Shown: piece by piece, positions 10,762 through 19,482 of the stretch
Layout of the letters: every line of letters begins with the position of its first letter
Position numbering within the stretch: position 1 is the first letter of the stretch
From: DASWOJ01 sp964242415
GTDB taxonomy: Bacteria; Pseudomonadota; Alphaproteobacteria; Acetobacterales; Acetobacteraceae
DNA length: 64,000 nucleotides
Assembly (NCBI GenBank): GCA_964242415.1
Contig: CAXTAT010000001.1
Coordinates: 281,807 to 345,806 of the forward strand
Direction: 5' to 3'
The notes under the pieces: generated by a model
Database searches by the model: none
Told to the model about the DNA's origin: nothing
What the model saw: the letters and a program-made list of their open reading frames with translations, nothing else
Translations under genes and position numbers: made by a program

Positions 10762-10800
10762 CCCGCTACCAGCGCCGGCTACCAGCGCCGGCTACCAGCG
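10762..10800. repeat. Three 13-bp tandem repeats at the end of a small gene
   Basis: Three copies of CCGGCTACCAGCG (the first slightly degenerate) lie in tandem. The stop codon of the minus-strand secreted peptide gene falls inside the last copy, and each copy carries the same TAG. Copy-number change would therefore alter the 3' end without changing the protein. Confidence 0.7.
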
Positions 10801-11052
10801 GCCATAGCCGTCGTGGAAGCGGTGCCAGCGGACCCGCTCCTCATGCCGGCGGAACCGCTCGTACTCCTCGTGCCGCCGCTGCTCGCGGAAGCGCCACTCC
10901 TCGCGGTACTGCACCGGCTGCAGTAGCGTGCCCTCGACCACGACGGGTCCGGACACGCCGGGCACCAATACCGCCGCTTGGGCTGCGTTCGCACCGGGAG
11001 CCACCGCGGCGGCACCGGCCAGGACTGCCAACGTCATCAGGAACTTGCGCAT
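10792..11052 (-). CDS. Small exported protein with an Arg/Glu-rich C-terminus
   Basis: This 86-residue protein has a signal peptide (MRKFLMTLAVLAGAAAVAPGANA), then a short hydrophobic stretch and a highly charged tail made of repeated REE, RRHEE, RFRRHEER units that end in HDGYGRW. I do not recognise a family. The charged tail could be a helix that binds envelope polymers or metals, but that is a guess. It sits 52 bp after purB on the same strand and is followed by a tandem repeat that contains its stop codon. Confidence 0.6.
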   Translation of the reverse strand: MRKFLMTLAVLAGAAAVAPGANAAQAAVLVPGVSGPVVVEGTLLQPVQYREEWRFREQRRHEEYERFRRHEERVRWHRFHDGYGRW

Positions 11053-11104
11053 GTGATGGACCTCCTTGATCCATGCACAGACCTACGCGGCGACGGTGGC
11101 GGCT

Positions 11105-12463
11105 TCAGGCCGCCACCGTGGCGGAATCTTGGCGGCCGAAGACGCGCGCGAATACGTGATCGACGTGGGCCAGGTGCATGTCGGCCGCCATCGCGCGGTC
11201 CAGCTCCGCCGGCGCCACGCGGCCCGCCACCTCCGGGTCGGCCTCCAGGTTCTCCCGAAACGTGTGGCTGCCCAGCCGGCCCAGCCCGGACCAGGTCGCC
11301 ATCGCGCTGCGCTGCACGATGCGATAAGCGTCCTCCCGCAGTATCCCCGAGCGGGTCAGCGCCAGCAGCACCTCGCCGCTGTGCACCACGCCACCCAGCG
11401 CCTCCAGGTTGGCAGCCATCTGCTCCGGATAGATCGTCAGCTTCTCCATCATGCCGGCCAGGCGCACCAGGGCGAAGTCCAGCGTCACCGTCGCGTCCGG
11501 CCCAATGGCGCGCTCGACGCTGCTGTGGCTGATGTCGCGCTCGTGCCACAGGGCGACGTTCTCCAGCGCCGGGGTCACGGCGGCGCGGACGATGCGGGCC
11601 AGGCCGGTCAGGTTCTCGCTCAACACCGGGTTGCGCTTGTGCGGCATGGCGCTGCTGCCCTTCTGGCCCGGGTGGAAGAACTCCTCGGCCTCGCGGACCT
11701 CGCTGCGCTGCAGGTGGCGGACCTCGGTGGCCAGGCGCTCCACGGCGCAGGCGATGACGCCCAGCGTGCAGAAGAACGCGGCGTGACGGTCCCGGGGAAT
11801 GACCTGGGTGGACACCGTCTCCGGCTGCAAACCGAGCTTGGCCGCCACGTACTCCTCCACGCGCGGGTCCACGTGCGCGTAGGTGCCGACGGCGCCGCTG
11901 ATGGCGCAGACCGCGACCTCCGCCCGGGCCTGCACCAGCCGGGCGCGGTTGCGGGCAAACTCGGCGTAGTGCCCGGCCAACTTCAAGCCAAAGCTGGTCG
12001 GTTCCGCATGGATGCCGTGGCTGCGGCCGATGGTCGGGGTGTACTTATGCTCCATCGCCCGGCGCTGCAGCGCGGCCAGCACCAGGTCCAGGTCGGCCAG
12101 CAGCAAATCCGCGGCCTGGGTCATCTGCACCGACAGCGTGGTGTCCAGCACGTCGCTGCTGGTCAGGCCCTGGTGCACGAATCGGCTGTCGGGGCCGATG
12201 TCCTCCGCAAGCCACGTCAGGAAGGCGATGACGTCGTGCCGGGTCTCCTGCTCGATGGCGTCGATGCGGTCCAAATCGGCCGGGCCGATCCCGGCCAGCT
12301 TGGCATCGCCGCGGGTGCGGATGGTGCGGGCGGCCTCAGCGGGTATGGCGCCCAGCTCCGCCATCGCCTCGGCGGCGAGGGCCTCGATCTCGAACCAGAT
12401 GCGGTAGCGGTTCTCCGGCGCCCAGATCGCGGTCATGGCGGGGCGGGCATAGCGCGGAACCAT
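11105..12463 (-). CDS. purB: Adenylosuccinate lyase
   Basis: This 452-residue fumarase/aspartase-superfamily enzyme releases fumarate from SAICAR and from adenylosuccinate, acting twice in purine synthesis. It starts MVPRYARPAMTAIWAPENRY, the normal family N-terminus. It has TSSDVLDTTLSVQ, the GRSHGIHAEPTSFGLK active-site His segment, and the superfamily signature GSSAMPHKRNPVLSEN with the catalytic Ser loop. It heads the minus-strand purine block. Divergent from the TerC-family gene, with about 100 bp between them. Confidence 0.96.
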   Translation of the reverse strand: MVPRYARPAMTAIWAPENRYRIWFEIEALAAEAMAELGAIPAEAARTIRTRGDAKLAGIGPADLDRIDAIEQETRHDVIAFLTWLAEDIGPDSRFVHQGLTSSDVLDTTLSVQMTQAADLLLADLDLVLAALQRRAMEHKYTPTIGRSHGIHAEPTSFGLKLAGHYAEFARNRARLVQARAEVAVCAISGAVGTYAHVDPRVEEYVAAKLGLQPETVSTQVIPRDRHAAFFCTLGVIACAVERLATEVRHLQRSEVREAEEFFHPGQKGSSAMPHKRNPVLSENLTGLARIVRAAVTPALENVALWHERDISHSSVERAIGPDATVTLDFALVRLAGMMEKLTIYPEQMAANLEALGGVVHSGEVLLALTRSGILREDAYRIVQRSAMATWSGLGRLGSHTFRENLEADPEVAGRVAPAELDRAMAADMHLAHVDHVFARVFGRQDSATVAA

Positions 12464-12489
12464 CGGCGGGCCTCGTGGCTTTATTCAGG

Positions 12490-12563
12490 GTTTACCAGGC
12501 GAAGCGCGGGGAGTACGCCCGCCATGCCGTGCTGGCAAGCGTTGGGGACACCTGCTGGAACAG
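12490..12563 (+). promoter_or_regulatory. Possible yybP-ykoY-type manganese riboswitch upstream of the TerC gene
   Basis: The short leader contains GGGGAGTA (12508-12515), the core motif of the yybP-ykoY Mn riboswitch. A CCAGG segment lies on one side and CCTGCTGG on the other, which could close a helix. The downstream gene is a TerC/YjbE-type metal transporter, a classic target of this RNA. The leader is short and the second conserved loop is not certain, so this needs a covariance-model search (RF00080). Confidence 0.42.
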
Positions 12564-13154
12564 TTGCTGCCTCAACTCATCGCCCTCGGCCAGGTGATGC
12601 TGATCGATCTGGTGCTGGCCGGGGACAACGCCATCGTGGTCGGCCTGGCCGTCGCGGGCCTGCCAGAACGGCAAAAGTCGCGCGCCATCCTGTTCGGCAT
12701 CGCCGTCGCCACGGTGCTGCGGATCGGCTTCGCGTTCATCACCCTGCAGTTGCTGGCCATCGTCGGCCTGCTGCTCGCCGGCGGGCTGTTGCTGCTATGG
12801 GTGTGCTGGCGCATGTACCGCGAACTGCGCCGCGCCGCCACCGCCCGGCGCCACGCCACCCACGCCGCCCCGGCCAAGACCCTGCGCCAAGCCGTGACGC
12901 AGATCGTGCTGGCCGACCTGTCCATGAGCCTGGACAACGTCCTGGCCGTCGCCGGGGCGTCGCTGCAGCACCCCTGGGTGCTGGTGGCCGGGCTGGCCAT
13001 CTCCGTGCTGCTGATGGGCGTGGCCGCCCGGCTGATCGCCCGGTTGCTGGAGCGCTACCACTGGATCGCCTGGGTGGGGCTGCTGGTGGTGCTGTATGTC
13101 GCGCTGAAGCTGATCTGGGACGGCGGGCACGACATCGCGCTTCACCTGGCCTGA
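12564..13154 (+). CDS. TerC family integral membrane protein (YjbE-type, putative metal exporter)
   Basis: This 196-residue protein has about six membrane segments arranged in two halves. Each half carries the family's acidic motif in a helix: DLVLAGDNAIVVGLAVAGL in the first and DLSMSLDNVLAVAGA in the second. These Asp and Asn residues line the presumed ion path. Related TerC/Alx/YjbE proteins export manganese or calcium. A His/Arg-rich loop (RRHATHAAPAK) links the halves. No in-frame ATG is present at the start, so TTG at 12564 is the likely initiator. The leader has a candidate Mn riboswitch. Confidence 0.85.
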   Translation: MLPQLIALGQVMLIDLVLAGDNAIVVGLAVAGLPERQKSRAILFGIAVATVLRIGFAFITLQLLAIVGLLLAGGLLLLWVCWRMYRELRRAATARRHATHAAPAKTLRQAVTQIVLADLSMSLDNVLAVAGASLQHPWVLVAGLAISVLLMGVAARLIARLLERYHWIAWVGLLVVLYVALKLIWDGGHDIALHLA

Positions 13155-13180
13155 TGGCCGGCGGCACGGGGCAGCACCCG

Positions 13181-14914
13181 TCAGGCGATCTGCGGCACCG
13201 CGATCCCGTCGATGTGCGGCAGCGCGATCCGGTGCCGCGCCTTCAGGGTGTCGGCCAGGCGCACGGCCAAGGCGACGATCATCTGCGTCGGGTTGGCATG
13301 CCCTGCGGTCGGGAACACCGAGCTGCCCGCGACATACAGCCCATTGATCCCATGCACCTGGCAATTCCCATCGACCACGCCCGAGGACGGGTCGGCGGAC
13401 ATCCGGGTCGTCCCCGTGGGATGCGCGACATCCCGGTACTCGCTGGGGAAGCCCTCGGCGTTGCGCACCCAATCGTCGAGTACCGGCCGGGCGATCCCCG
13501 CCTCCTCCAGTCCGGCCGCAACCAGCTCCGCCATGCGGCGCACCGTCCGCTGCTCCTGCTCGTTGACCCGCCAGTCAACGCGCAGCATCGGCACGCCGAA
13601 ACGGTCAACCCGCTCGGACAGGGTGACCCGGCTGTCCCGGTCGGGACGCTGCTCCACGATGCAGGACAGCCGCAGGTCCAGGATCTTCCGGGGCAGGCCC
13701 TGGCGCCGGATCAGGTGACGGTGCATCCCGCGGGTGAACAGGCCGAGGTTGGACATGATGGCCAGGGCGTCCTGCCGCGGCATCGCCCGGTCGCGCAGGA
13801 CGCGCTTCAACGCGCTCCAGGGATCATCGGGGGCCACCATCTCGGTCAGCCAGACGGCGCAGTTCAGCAGCCCCTCCCGCCGCTGCACTGCGGGGGCCAG
13901 GCGCATGCCTTGGTAGAACAGCTGGTTCCCGGTCGGGCAGCGCACGTTATGGGCGCCGAAGTGCCGGCGCAGCCGGGCATAATCGGCGACCGCAAAGCTG
14001 GCGACGGAGCCGCGGGGATGGTCCATCAGGAACCGCCCCACCAGGTCGTTCTGGTTGCCCAGCCCGGTCGGGGCCAAGCGGTTGGACGACAGCAGCAGCC
14101 GTGCGTTCTCGATCCCGCCAGCGCACAGGATGACGTTCGGCGCCATGACGGTCCAACGGCTGCCGTCGGGACGGGCGACCTCGACGGACTGCACGGCGGA
14201 GACGGCCGCGTCGGTGTTGATGTGAAGAACCGTCGCGTCGGTCATCAGCCGCACGTTTTCCGGCATCTGCCTCAGCAGGCGGGGGCCGAAGCGCATCGCC
14301 TCGAAGCGGTTCCGCTCGTCCCGGCTGTATTGCCAGAAGAACGGCAGCAGGTTGTCGCACTTGACGCCGTGCCGCGGCAGGCGGCGGCGGGCCAGGCGCC
14401 AGAAGTCTTCTCCGGTGTAGCCAGTGCCGATGCCCAGGCCGAGATGGGCCACCGTGCGGTCCAAGTAGGGCGCCAGCACCCCAGGGCCGAATGGCCAGCC
14501 CGAGTGGGGCACCCAGTCCCGCTGCTCATAATCGATGTCGTCGAACGGGGCGCACCGGCCCGTCCACAGGTGCGACGCGCCGCCAAGGATGCGGGGGCGA
14601 AGCAGCGACTGGTCCGCGCACCGTGGCCAGCCCACGTTCTCGACCTCGCTCAGCGCATCGACGGACGGCTGCGTCTTGTGGCCGCCGCTCTCCAGGAGCA
14701 CCGCCCGCAGCCCCGTGCCGGCGAGTTCGCGGATGATGGTGGCGCCTGCCGGGCCGCTGCCGATGACGCAGATGTCGGCTTCGATCAGCTCTTGGGACGA
14801 GGCGCCACGCAGGTCGGAGATACGCAATGTAAGCCCATGATGCAGTGCGCTGGACGAGCCAGGCGTCGGCTTGGAACAACAAAAATTTGCACGTCTGCAC
14901 CGTATTTCACACAA
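13181..14914 (-). CDS. GMC family FAD-dependent oxidoreductase
   Basis: This protein of up to 577 residues binds FAD through DICVIGSGPAGATIIREL (about residue 48) and has the C-terminal GMC block. HPTGTTRMSADPSSGVVDG supplies the catalytic His, followed by HGINGLYVAGSSVFPTAGHANPT and MIVALAVRLADTL. Such enzymes oxidise alcohols, sugars or related compounds. No Tat or Sec signal is obvious. The start is uncertain: the ATG at 14914 gives a Cys-rich N-terminus unlike the family, and a TTG at 14827 (LRISDLRGASS) may be the true start. It converges with the TerC gene, 26 bp apart. Confidence 0.87.
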   Translation of the reverse strand: MCEIRCRRANFCCSKPTPGSSSALHHGLTLRISDLRGASSQELIEADICVIGSGPAGATIIRELAGTGLRAVLLESGGHKTQPSVDALSEVENVGWPRCADQSLLRPRILGGASHLWTGRCAPFDDIDYEQRDWVPHSGWPFGPGVLAPYLDRTVAHLGLGIGTGYTGEDFWRLARRRLPRHGVKCDNLLPFFWQYSRDERNRFEAMRFGPRLLRQMPENVRLMTDATVLHINTDAAVSAVQSVEVARPDGSRWTVMAPNVILCAGGIENARLLLSSNRLAPTGLGNQNDLVGRFLMDHPRGSVASFAVADYARLRRHFGAHNVRCPTGNQLFYQGMRLAPAVQRREGLLNCAVWLTEMVAPDDPWSALKRVLRDRAMPRQDALAIMSNLGLFTRGMHRHLIRRQGLPRKILDLRLSCIVEQRPDRDSRVTLSERVDRFGVPMLRVDWRVNEQEQRTVRRMAELVAAGLEEAGIARPVLDDWVRNAEGFPSEYRDVAHPTGTTRMSADPSSGVVDGNCQVHGINGLYVAGSSVFPTAGHANPTQMIVALAVRLADTLKARHRIALPHIDGIAVPQIA

Positions 14915-15124
14915 GGGATGGGGTCACCACCGCCGTAACCTAATTTTTAAGGCCAACGCGGTCTAATGCCAGTTTTTTGAATGGCGTGACGGCTTTCTGC
15001 CATTCTAAAACGCCCTTGAACATACACTAAAGTACGTTATCGACCACTTTTTTGCAGGTCAGAGCACATTTGGAACAGGCTGCCGGTCAACCAAGACGCC
15101 GCCACGTGCCGACGCCGCCAGGCC
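14915..15124. other. AT-rich intergenic region, likely promoter of the GMC gene
   Basis: This 210-bp stretch is much more AT-rich than its neighbours. It contains an inverted repeat GAATGGC/GCCATTC (about 14980-15006) beside a T6 run, and a TAGAAT hexamer on the minus strand. I see no coding potential. It probably holds the GMC gene promoter and the 3' end of the radC transcript. Confidence 0.4.
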
Positions 15125-15892
15125 CTACAGCATTCCTTCCTGGCGGAAGCTGTACCACTGGCCGTTGCCGACGATGAGGTGGTCATGGACCGTCACCGAC
15201 AGGGCTGTCGCGGCAGCGCTGATCAGCCGGGTCATCTCTATGTCGTCCCTTGAGGGACTGGGGTCGCCGCTGGGATGGTTGTGCACGAGGATCAGCGCCG
15301 TCGCGTTCAGCTCCAGGGCGCGCTTCACGACCTCCCGCGGATGCACCGGCGTGTGGTTCACCGTGCCGCGCGACTGCGCCTCGTCGGCCAGCAGGCAGTT
15401 GCGGTTGTCCAGGAACAGGATGCGGAACTGCTCCACCCGCTCCCGCGACAGCACGGCGGTGAGGTAGGCCATCAACGTCTTCCAGTTGTTCAGCACCGGG
15501 CGGTCCATCACCTCGGACCGCATCAGGCGCAGCGCCGCGGCCTGGATGGTCTTCAGCGCGGCGGCGCCAGCGTCGCCCAGGCCCTCGATGGCGCGCAGGT
15601 CGGGCAGCGGGGCGGTGACGGCGTTGGCGAAGCTGCCGAAGCGGGTCAACAGGGCGCGGGCGATCGGCTTCGTGTCGCGCCGGGGCAGGGCCAGGAACAG
15701 CACCATCTCCAGCAGCTCATGGTCCGCCACGCTGTCCGGCCCGGCCGTCAGCAGCCGCAGGCGCATGCGCGCGCGGTGGCCCTCGGCCGACATGGGGGAC
15801 GGCGAAGCCGGCTCGGGCGGGGCCGTGGGGCGTCGTGGAGTCGGGGCCAGTCGCTCCTGCCGCTCGAACAGGTCGTCCGGGCTAGTGGCCAT
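15125..15892 (-). CDS. radC: RadC/JAB-domain family protein
   Basis: This 255-residue protein has an N-terminal helix-hairpin-helix-like part (LLTRFGSFANAVTAPLPDLRAIEGLGDAGAAALK). The C-terminal MPN/JAB-like domain has the metal-binding set TPVHPREVVKRAL and LVHNHPSGDPSPSRDDIEMT. Despite its name, a direct DNA-repair role for RadC is disputed. The first 40 residues are Pro-rich and poorly conserved. It is the last gene of the map - thioesterase - radC unit, joined by a TGATG overlap. Confidence 0.9.
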   Translation of the reverse strand: MATSPDDLFERQERLAPTPRRPTAPPEPASPSPMSAEGHRARMRLRLLTAGPDSVADHELLEMVLFLALPRRDTKPIARALLTRFGSFANAVTAPLPDLRAIEGLGDAGAAALKTIQAAALRLMRSEVMDRPVLNNWKTLMAYLTAVLSRERVEQFRILFLDNRNCLLADEAQSRGTVNHTPVHPREVVKRALELNATALILVHNHPSGDPSPSRDDIEMTRLISAAATALSVTVHDHLIVGNGQWYSFRQEGML

Positions 15893-16341
15893 CAGGGTGC
15901 CGGCGCGTCAGGCACCAGCCAGCGGTCCAGGCTGCCGCGCCAGGCCGGGGTCAGCGGCAGGGCCTTGCGCGTCGCACGGTCCATCACGACCAGCACGGTC
16001 GCCGCCCGGGCGCACAGCCCGCCGCCGGACACCAGGCGCTGGCGCAACTGAATGGACTTGGCGCCCATCTTGGCCACCTCCGTCTCGATCAGCACATCGT
16101 TGGGCCAGGCCATCTCCCGCATGAAGTCCAGCTCCAGGCGAACGATCACCAGCGACGCGCCCCCCGCTCCACCCGGCGCCTCGACCGGCAGCCCGGCGGC
16201 CACGGCAAGCTCCGACCGGCCCTGTTCCAGCATCACCGCGAACACTGCGTTGTTCACATGGCCCAGCCGGTCGGTGTCGTTGAACCGCAGCCGGTGCGTG
16301 GTGGCGTGCGCCGTGCCAGTTACCGTATCAGGCGCGGTCAT
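15892..16341 (-). CDS. Acyl-CoA thioesterase, hotdog fold (4HBT type)
   Basis: This 149-residue protein has the single hotdog-domain pattern of the YbgC/4HBT group: RFNDTDRLGHVNNAVFAVMLEQGR with the catalytic-type Asp, then VIVRLELDFMREMAWPNDVLIETEVAKMGAKSI. Such enzymes hydrolyse acyl-CoA esters in the cytoplasm. The frame runs back to 16467 inside map, but the ATG at 16341 overlaps the map stop as ATGA and gives the normal length. The substrate range is unknown. Confidence 0.88.
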   Translation of the reverse strand: MTAPDTVTGTAHATTHRLRFNDTDRLGHVNNAVFAVMLEQGRSELAVAAGLPVEAPGGAGGASLVIVRLELDFMREMAWPNDVLIETEVAKMGAKSIQLRQRLVSGGGLCARAATVLVVMDRATRKALPLTPAWRGSLDRWLVPDAPAP

Positions 16342-17141
16342 GCCCCATACGGCGGCTTGTGCAGCCCAGCGGGAGAGATGGTGAACACCTCCACGCCCGT
16401 CTCCGTCACGCCGACCATGTGCTCGAACTGCGCAGACAAGCTGCGGTCGCGGGTGACGGCGGTCCATCCGTCATCGAGCACCTTCACCTCGGGACGCCCG
16501 GCATTCACCATCGGTTCGACGGTGAAGAACATGCCCGGCCGCAGCACCGGGCCCTCGCCGGCGCGGCCGAAATGCAGGATGTTCGGCGCCTCGTGGAAGC
16601 GCCGGCCGATGCCGTGGCCGCAGAAGTCGCGCACGACGCTGAACCGGTTGCCCTCGACGAACGCCTGGATGGCGTGGCCCAGGTCGCCCAGCGTGGCGCC
16701 GGGCCGGACGGCGGCGACGCCGCGCATCATCGCCTCATACGTCACGTCCATCAGCTTGGCCGCCTTGGTGGAGGGCTGGCCGGCCACGTACATCCGGCTG
16801 CTGTCGCCGTGCCAGCCGTCCAGGATGACGGTCACGTCGATGTTCAGCACGTCGCCCTCGATCAACCGCCGGTCGCCCGGGATGCCATGGCAGACGACGT
16901 GGTTGATGCTCGTGCAACTCGAATGCTGGTAGCCGCGGTAGCCCAGGGTTGCCGGCACGGCGCCGCGGCCCACCATGAAGTCGTGGCACACCTGGTCCAG
17001 TTCGCCCGTCGTCACGCCGGGGCGGACGTGGGCGGTGATCATGTCCAGCGTCTCTGCCGCCAGCCGGCCGGCGGCGCGCATCCCTGCGAAGTCCTCAGGC
17101 AGGTGGATGGTGATGCGTCTTGAGTCGGCTCCGCCGTCCAT
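16338..17141 (-). CDS. map: Methionine aminopeptidase, type I
   Basis: This 267-residue metallopeptidase removes the initiator methionine. The metal ligands are in place: the Asp of LNIDVTVILDGWHGDSSR, the His of FCGHGIGRRFHEAPNI, the Glu of FTVEPMVNAG and the Glu of AQFEHMVGVTETG. The type I segment NHVVCHGIPGDRRLIEGD is also present. It leads an operon with the thioesterase and radC, a pairing common in alphaproteobacteria. Confidence 0.96.
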   Translation of the reverse strand: MDGGADSRRITIHLPEDFAGMRAAGRLAAETLDMITAHVRPGVTTGELDQVCHDFMVGRGAVPATLGYRGYQHSSCTSINHVVCHGIPGDRRLIEGDVLNIDVTVILDGWHGDSSRMYVAGQPSTKAAKLMDVTYEAMMRGVAAVRPGATLGDLGHAIQAFVEGNRFSVVRDFCGHGIGRRFHEAPNILHFGRAGEGPVLRPGMFFTVEPMVNAGRPEVKVLDDGWTAVTRDRSLSAQFEHMVGVTETGVEVFTISPAGLHKPPYGA

Positions 17142-17233
17142 GCGTCCTTAATCCCCGCGTTGGCTGGGCCGGTCCGCCCGCCATCCCCTCAAAATGCGCA
17201 GAGGCGGTGCAGGGTGCAAGGGCGGAGGCTGCC

Positions 17234-18508
17234 CTAGCCTGGGTAGTGGCGCGGCAACGGCCAGGCGGAGGCATGGGCGCCAGCCTGCCGCGCAGTCCGG
17301 GCCTGCACCGCCGGCTCGTATCCCCGCACCGGCATGGCCTGGCGCGGCACGGACGCCAGAATCGGCCGGATACGGTAGCGATCGAACCGGGTGTCTGGCC
17401 GGAATTCTGGCCGCCCCTCCGGGATACGGCGTCCGGCCGGCTCCGCCATGCGCTGCCGGGGTGGCGCATACCCGCGGGCGTCCGCAACCCTTGCCGCATA
17501 GCTGCGGGGGGCAGGAGGGGCGGCGAACGCCATGTCCTGATACGGCGCCGCCTGGTAAACGCCGGAATATGGCGCAGAGAGGAGCGGCGCCGCCTGGGCG
17601 GTGCTGAGGAGGGATGGCGCCCGGGCAGGCGCCTGCGGAACCTGGCGCGCCATCATGTAAGGCACGCCCATGCGCTCGAACCCGGCGTCGAGCAACGAGG
17701 CCATGTGATCGTCCCGCTCGCCCCCGTTGGCCGCCCCCAGGACCACGCCGATCAACCGCGTGCTCCCATGCAGCGCCGAGGTGACGAGGTTGTAGCCGGA
17801 GTCCTTGATGAACCCGGTCTTGATGCCGTCCGCGCCGGGGTAGGTCTGCAACAGGTGCTGATGGTTCAGGATGGTGCGCCCGTGGAACACAAAGGACGGC
17901 GTGCTGAAATAGCGGTACTGCGCCGGGAAGTCCTGCACCAGCCGCCGGGCCAGCACCGCCAGGTCCCGCGCCGTCGTCACCTGGCCGAAATCGGGCAGGC
18001 CGGACGCATTGCGGAACGTGGTCCGCGACATGCCGAGCGCCCGCGCCCGCAAGGTCATCATCTGCGCGAACCGCTCCTCGTCCCCGCCCATCAGCTCTCC
18101 CAAGGCGGCGGCGGCATCATTGGCGGACTTCGTGACCAGCCCGAGGATCGCCTGCTCGACCGTAAGGCTCGTGCCGGGCACCAGGCCCAGCTTGGTCGGC
18201 GACATCGACGCCGCCGAGGACGATACCGGCACCAACAGGTCCAGCGACACACGCCGGTCCTGCAACGCCTCAAATAACATATAAAGCGTCATCATTTTGG
18301 TCAAGCTGGCGGGGTAGCGGACCTCGTCAGCATTGACCGATGACAGGACATTGCCCGTGCCGGCGTCGATCACGATGGACGCATAACGGTCGGACCCGAC
18401 CTGCGCCGCCGCTGGCCCGGCCGACAGGAGCAGCCCTGCAGCCGCCACGGCCGACAGAAAGCGTCGTGCCCAACGCGATGGTGACCAGAAACCGGGCATC
18501 CGACCCAA
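17234..18508 (-). CDS. D-alanyl-D-alanine carboxypeptidase, S11 family (DacA/DacF-like)
   Basis: This 424-residue penicillin-binding protein trims the terminal D-Ala of peptidoglycan stem peptides in the periplasm. All three motifs are present: SLTK (Ser68-Lys71), SAN (128-130) and KTG (230-232). A signal peptide is seen at the start (FLSAVAAAGLLLSAGPAAA). The C-terminal 130 residues are an Ala/Pro/Arg-rich, low-complexity extension in place of the usual domain 2 and membrane anchor, so attachment to the membrane is unclear. The gene is divergent from the phasin gene. Confidence 0.92.
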   Translation of the reverse strand: MGRMPGFWSPSRWARRFLSAVAAAGLLLSAGPAAAQVGSDRYASIVIDAGTGNVLSSVNADEVRYPASLTKMMTLYMLFEALQDRRVSLDLLVPVSSSAASMSPTKLGLVPGTSLTVEQAILGLVTKSANDAAAALGELMGGDEERFAQMMTLRARALGMSRTTFRNASGLPDFGQVTTARDLAVLARRLVQDFPAQYRYFSTPSFVFHGRTILNHQHLLQTYPGADGIKTGFIKDSGYNLVTSALHGSTRLIGVVLGAANGGERDDHMASLLDAGFERMGVPYMMARQVPQAPARAPSLLSTAQAAPLLSAPYSGVYQAAPYQDMAFAAPPAPRSYAARVADARGYAPPRQRMAEPAGRRIPEGRPEFRPDTRFDRYRIRPILASVPRQAMPVRGYEPAVQARTARQAGAHASAWPLPRHYPG

Positions 18509-18851
18509 TCCTTCTCATGACGATCCAATTCTACGTGGCGGTTGTCGCGCCTGTCCAGCACGATGAACGCATATGTTCAACAGCACGTTATCAAGCGAGG
18601 ATGATGCACGATCGCAACCGGCCAGCAGGAGCCATGCGCCGGCATCATTCTAGCCTGCACAAATATGTGTTGCTCGCCGTGCATCCATGCGTCACATAGG
18701 CGATGTTGCAGTGCAGCATACAACCCTGATCGGGCCGGACGCCGCACCGCCGCCGCCTTGCCGGTGCCCGCCCGTAGTGGCCGGGAAGCTTGGCCAGGCG
18801 CATCCGACCACGCCGGAGCACCATCTCCGGTCCATCAACGGGAACGTTAGC
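18509..18851. other. Divergent intergenic region between the carboxypeptidase and phasin genes
   Basis: This 343-bp stretch has no convincing gene. Both flanking promoters should lie here. An in-frame extension of the phasin gene to 18687 exists but lacks coding character. A TGC/GCA-rich inverted motif lies at 18704-18718. Confidence 0.5.
18704..18718. promoter_or_regulatory. Possible PhaR-type operator upstream of the phasin gene
   Basis: TGTTGCAGTGCAGCA is a near-palindrome of TGCA elements 134 bp upstream of the phasin start. PhaR repressors of polyhydroxyalkanoate granule genes bind TGC/GCA-rich dyads. This is a resemblance noted by eye only. Confidence 0.3.
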
Positions 18852-19199
18852 ATGAACACAGCAAAAGACTTCGTCAGCTTCGGCCAGGGCAACGTCGAGG
18901 CGCTCGTCCGCTCCAGCCAGATCCTGGCTACGGGCATGCAGGACATGAGCAAGCAGATGGCCGCCACTGCGCAGTCCTCCATGGAGGAGATGATGGCGAC
19001 GTTCCGCGCCATGGCCGGCGTGCGTTCGATCAAGGACGCGATGGACATGCAGGCGACGCTGGCCCGCATGACCGTCGAGAAGGCCGTGGCGCAGACCACC
19101 CAGGTCACCGAGACCAGCCTGAAGCTGGCCGAGCAGGCCATCGCGCCGCTTGCCGGCCGCATGACGCTGGCGGTCGAGAGCTTCGGCAAGGCCGCTTAA
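18852..19199 (+). CDS. Phasin family protein (polyhydroxyalkanoate granule-associated)
   Basis: This 115-residue, almost wholly helical protein matches the phasin 2/TIGR01841 pattern: FVSFGQGNVEALVRSSQILATGMQDMSKQM, then repeated amphipathic stretches to KLAEQAIAPLAGRMTLAVESF. Phasins coat polyhydroxyalkanoate granules and control their size. The ATG at 18852 is preceded by GGGAACG and starts MNTAKDF, a typical phasin start. A strong terminator follows, so it is probably a single-gene transcript. Confidence 0.88.
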   Translation: MNTAKDFVSFGQGNVEALVRSSQILATGMQDMSKQMAATAQSSMEEMMATFRAMAGVRSIKDAMDMQATLARMTVEKAVAQTTQVTETSLKLAEQAIAPLAGRMTLAVESFGKAA

Positions 19200-19244
19200 G
19201 CCAACTGCTGACAGCCGCCGGCGGCAGGCCGGCGGTGGCTGCAT

Positions 19245-19277
19245 GAAGGCTCGGGGCATCTGCTCCGGGCCTTTTTC
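19245..19277 (+). terminator. Rho-independent terminator after the phasin gene
   Basis: AAGGCTCGGGGC and GCTCCGGGCCTT pair around a short loop, and the stem runs into a T5 tract. It lies 45 bp after the phasin stop. A second GC-rich dyad (GCCGCCGGC...GCCGGCGGT) sits just upstream. Confidence 0.75.
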
Positions 19278-19482
19278 CGTTCGGCCCTACCCGTCAGATG
19301 TCCGGTAAACCCCCTCGACACTCTTTTCCCGTAGGCTTGGCGTCCGATATGCTTAAATCTGTCAGGTGCGGCGGTTCTGACAGGACGGCATGAAGCTGGT
19401 TGGCCCGCCGCATGCATGGCGCAGTGCGTTGGTCTTAGAGGGACGGCGCGACGAAGGACGTGGCCGTCAGGATGTCAAGGCA

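Noticed and set aside
10762..10800. Possible CRISPR-like array
   Set aside because: The units are 13 bp in direct contact with no spacers. No cas genes are in the window.
11066..14938. A 1290-codon plus-strand open frame opposite purB and the GMC gene
   Set aside because: It runs antisense to two well-supported genes and through the TerC gene in another frame. Its peptide is an His/Gly/Ala/Arg-rich shadow with no domain.
14915..15124. A riboswitch in the AT-rich spacer
   Set aside because: The inverted repeat is short and the nearby T-run precedes the stem on the plus strand. No known riboswitch core was seen.
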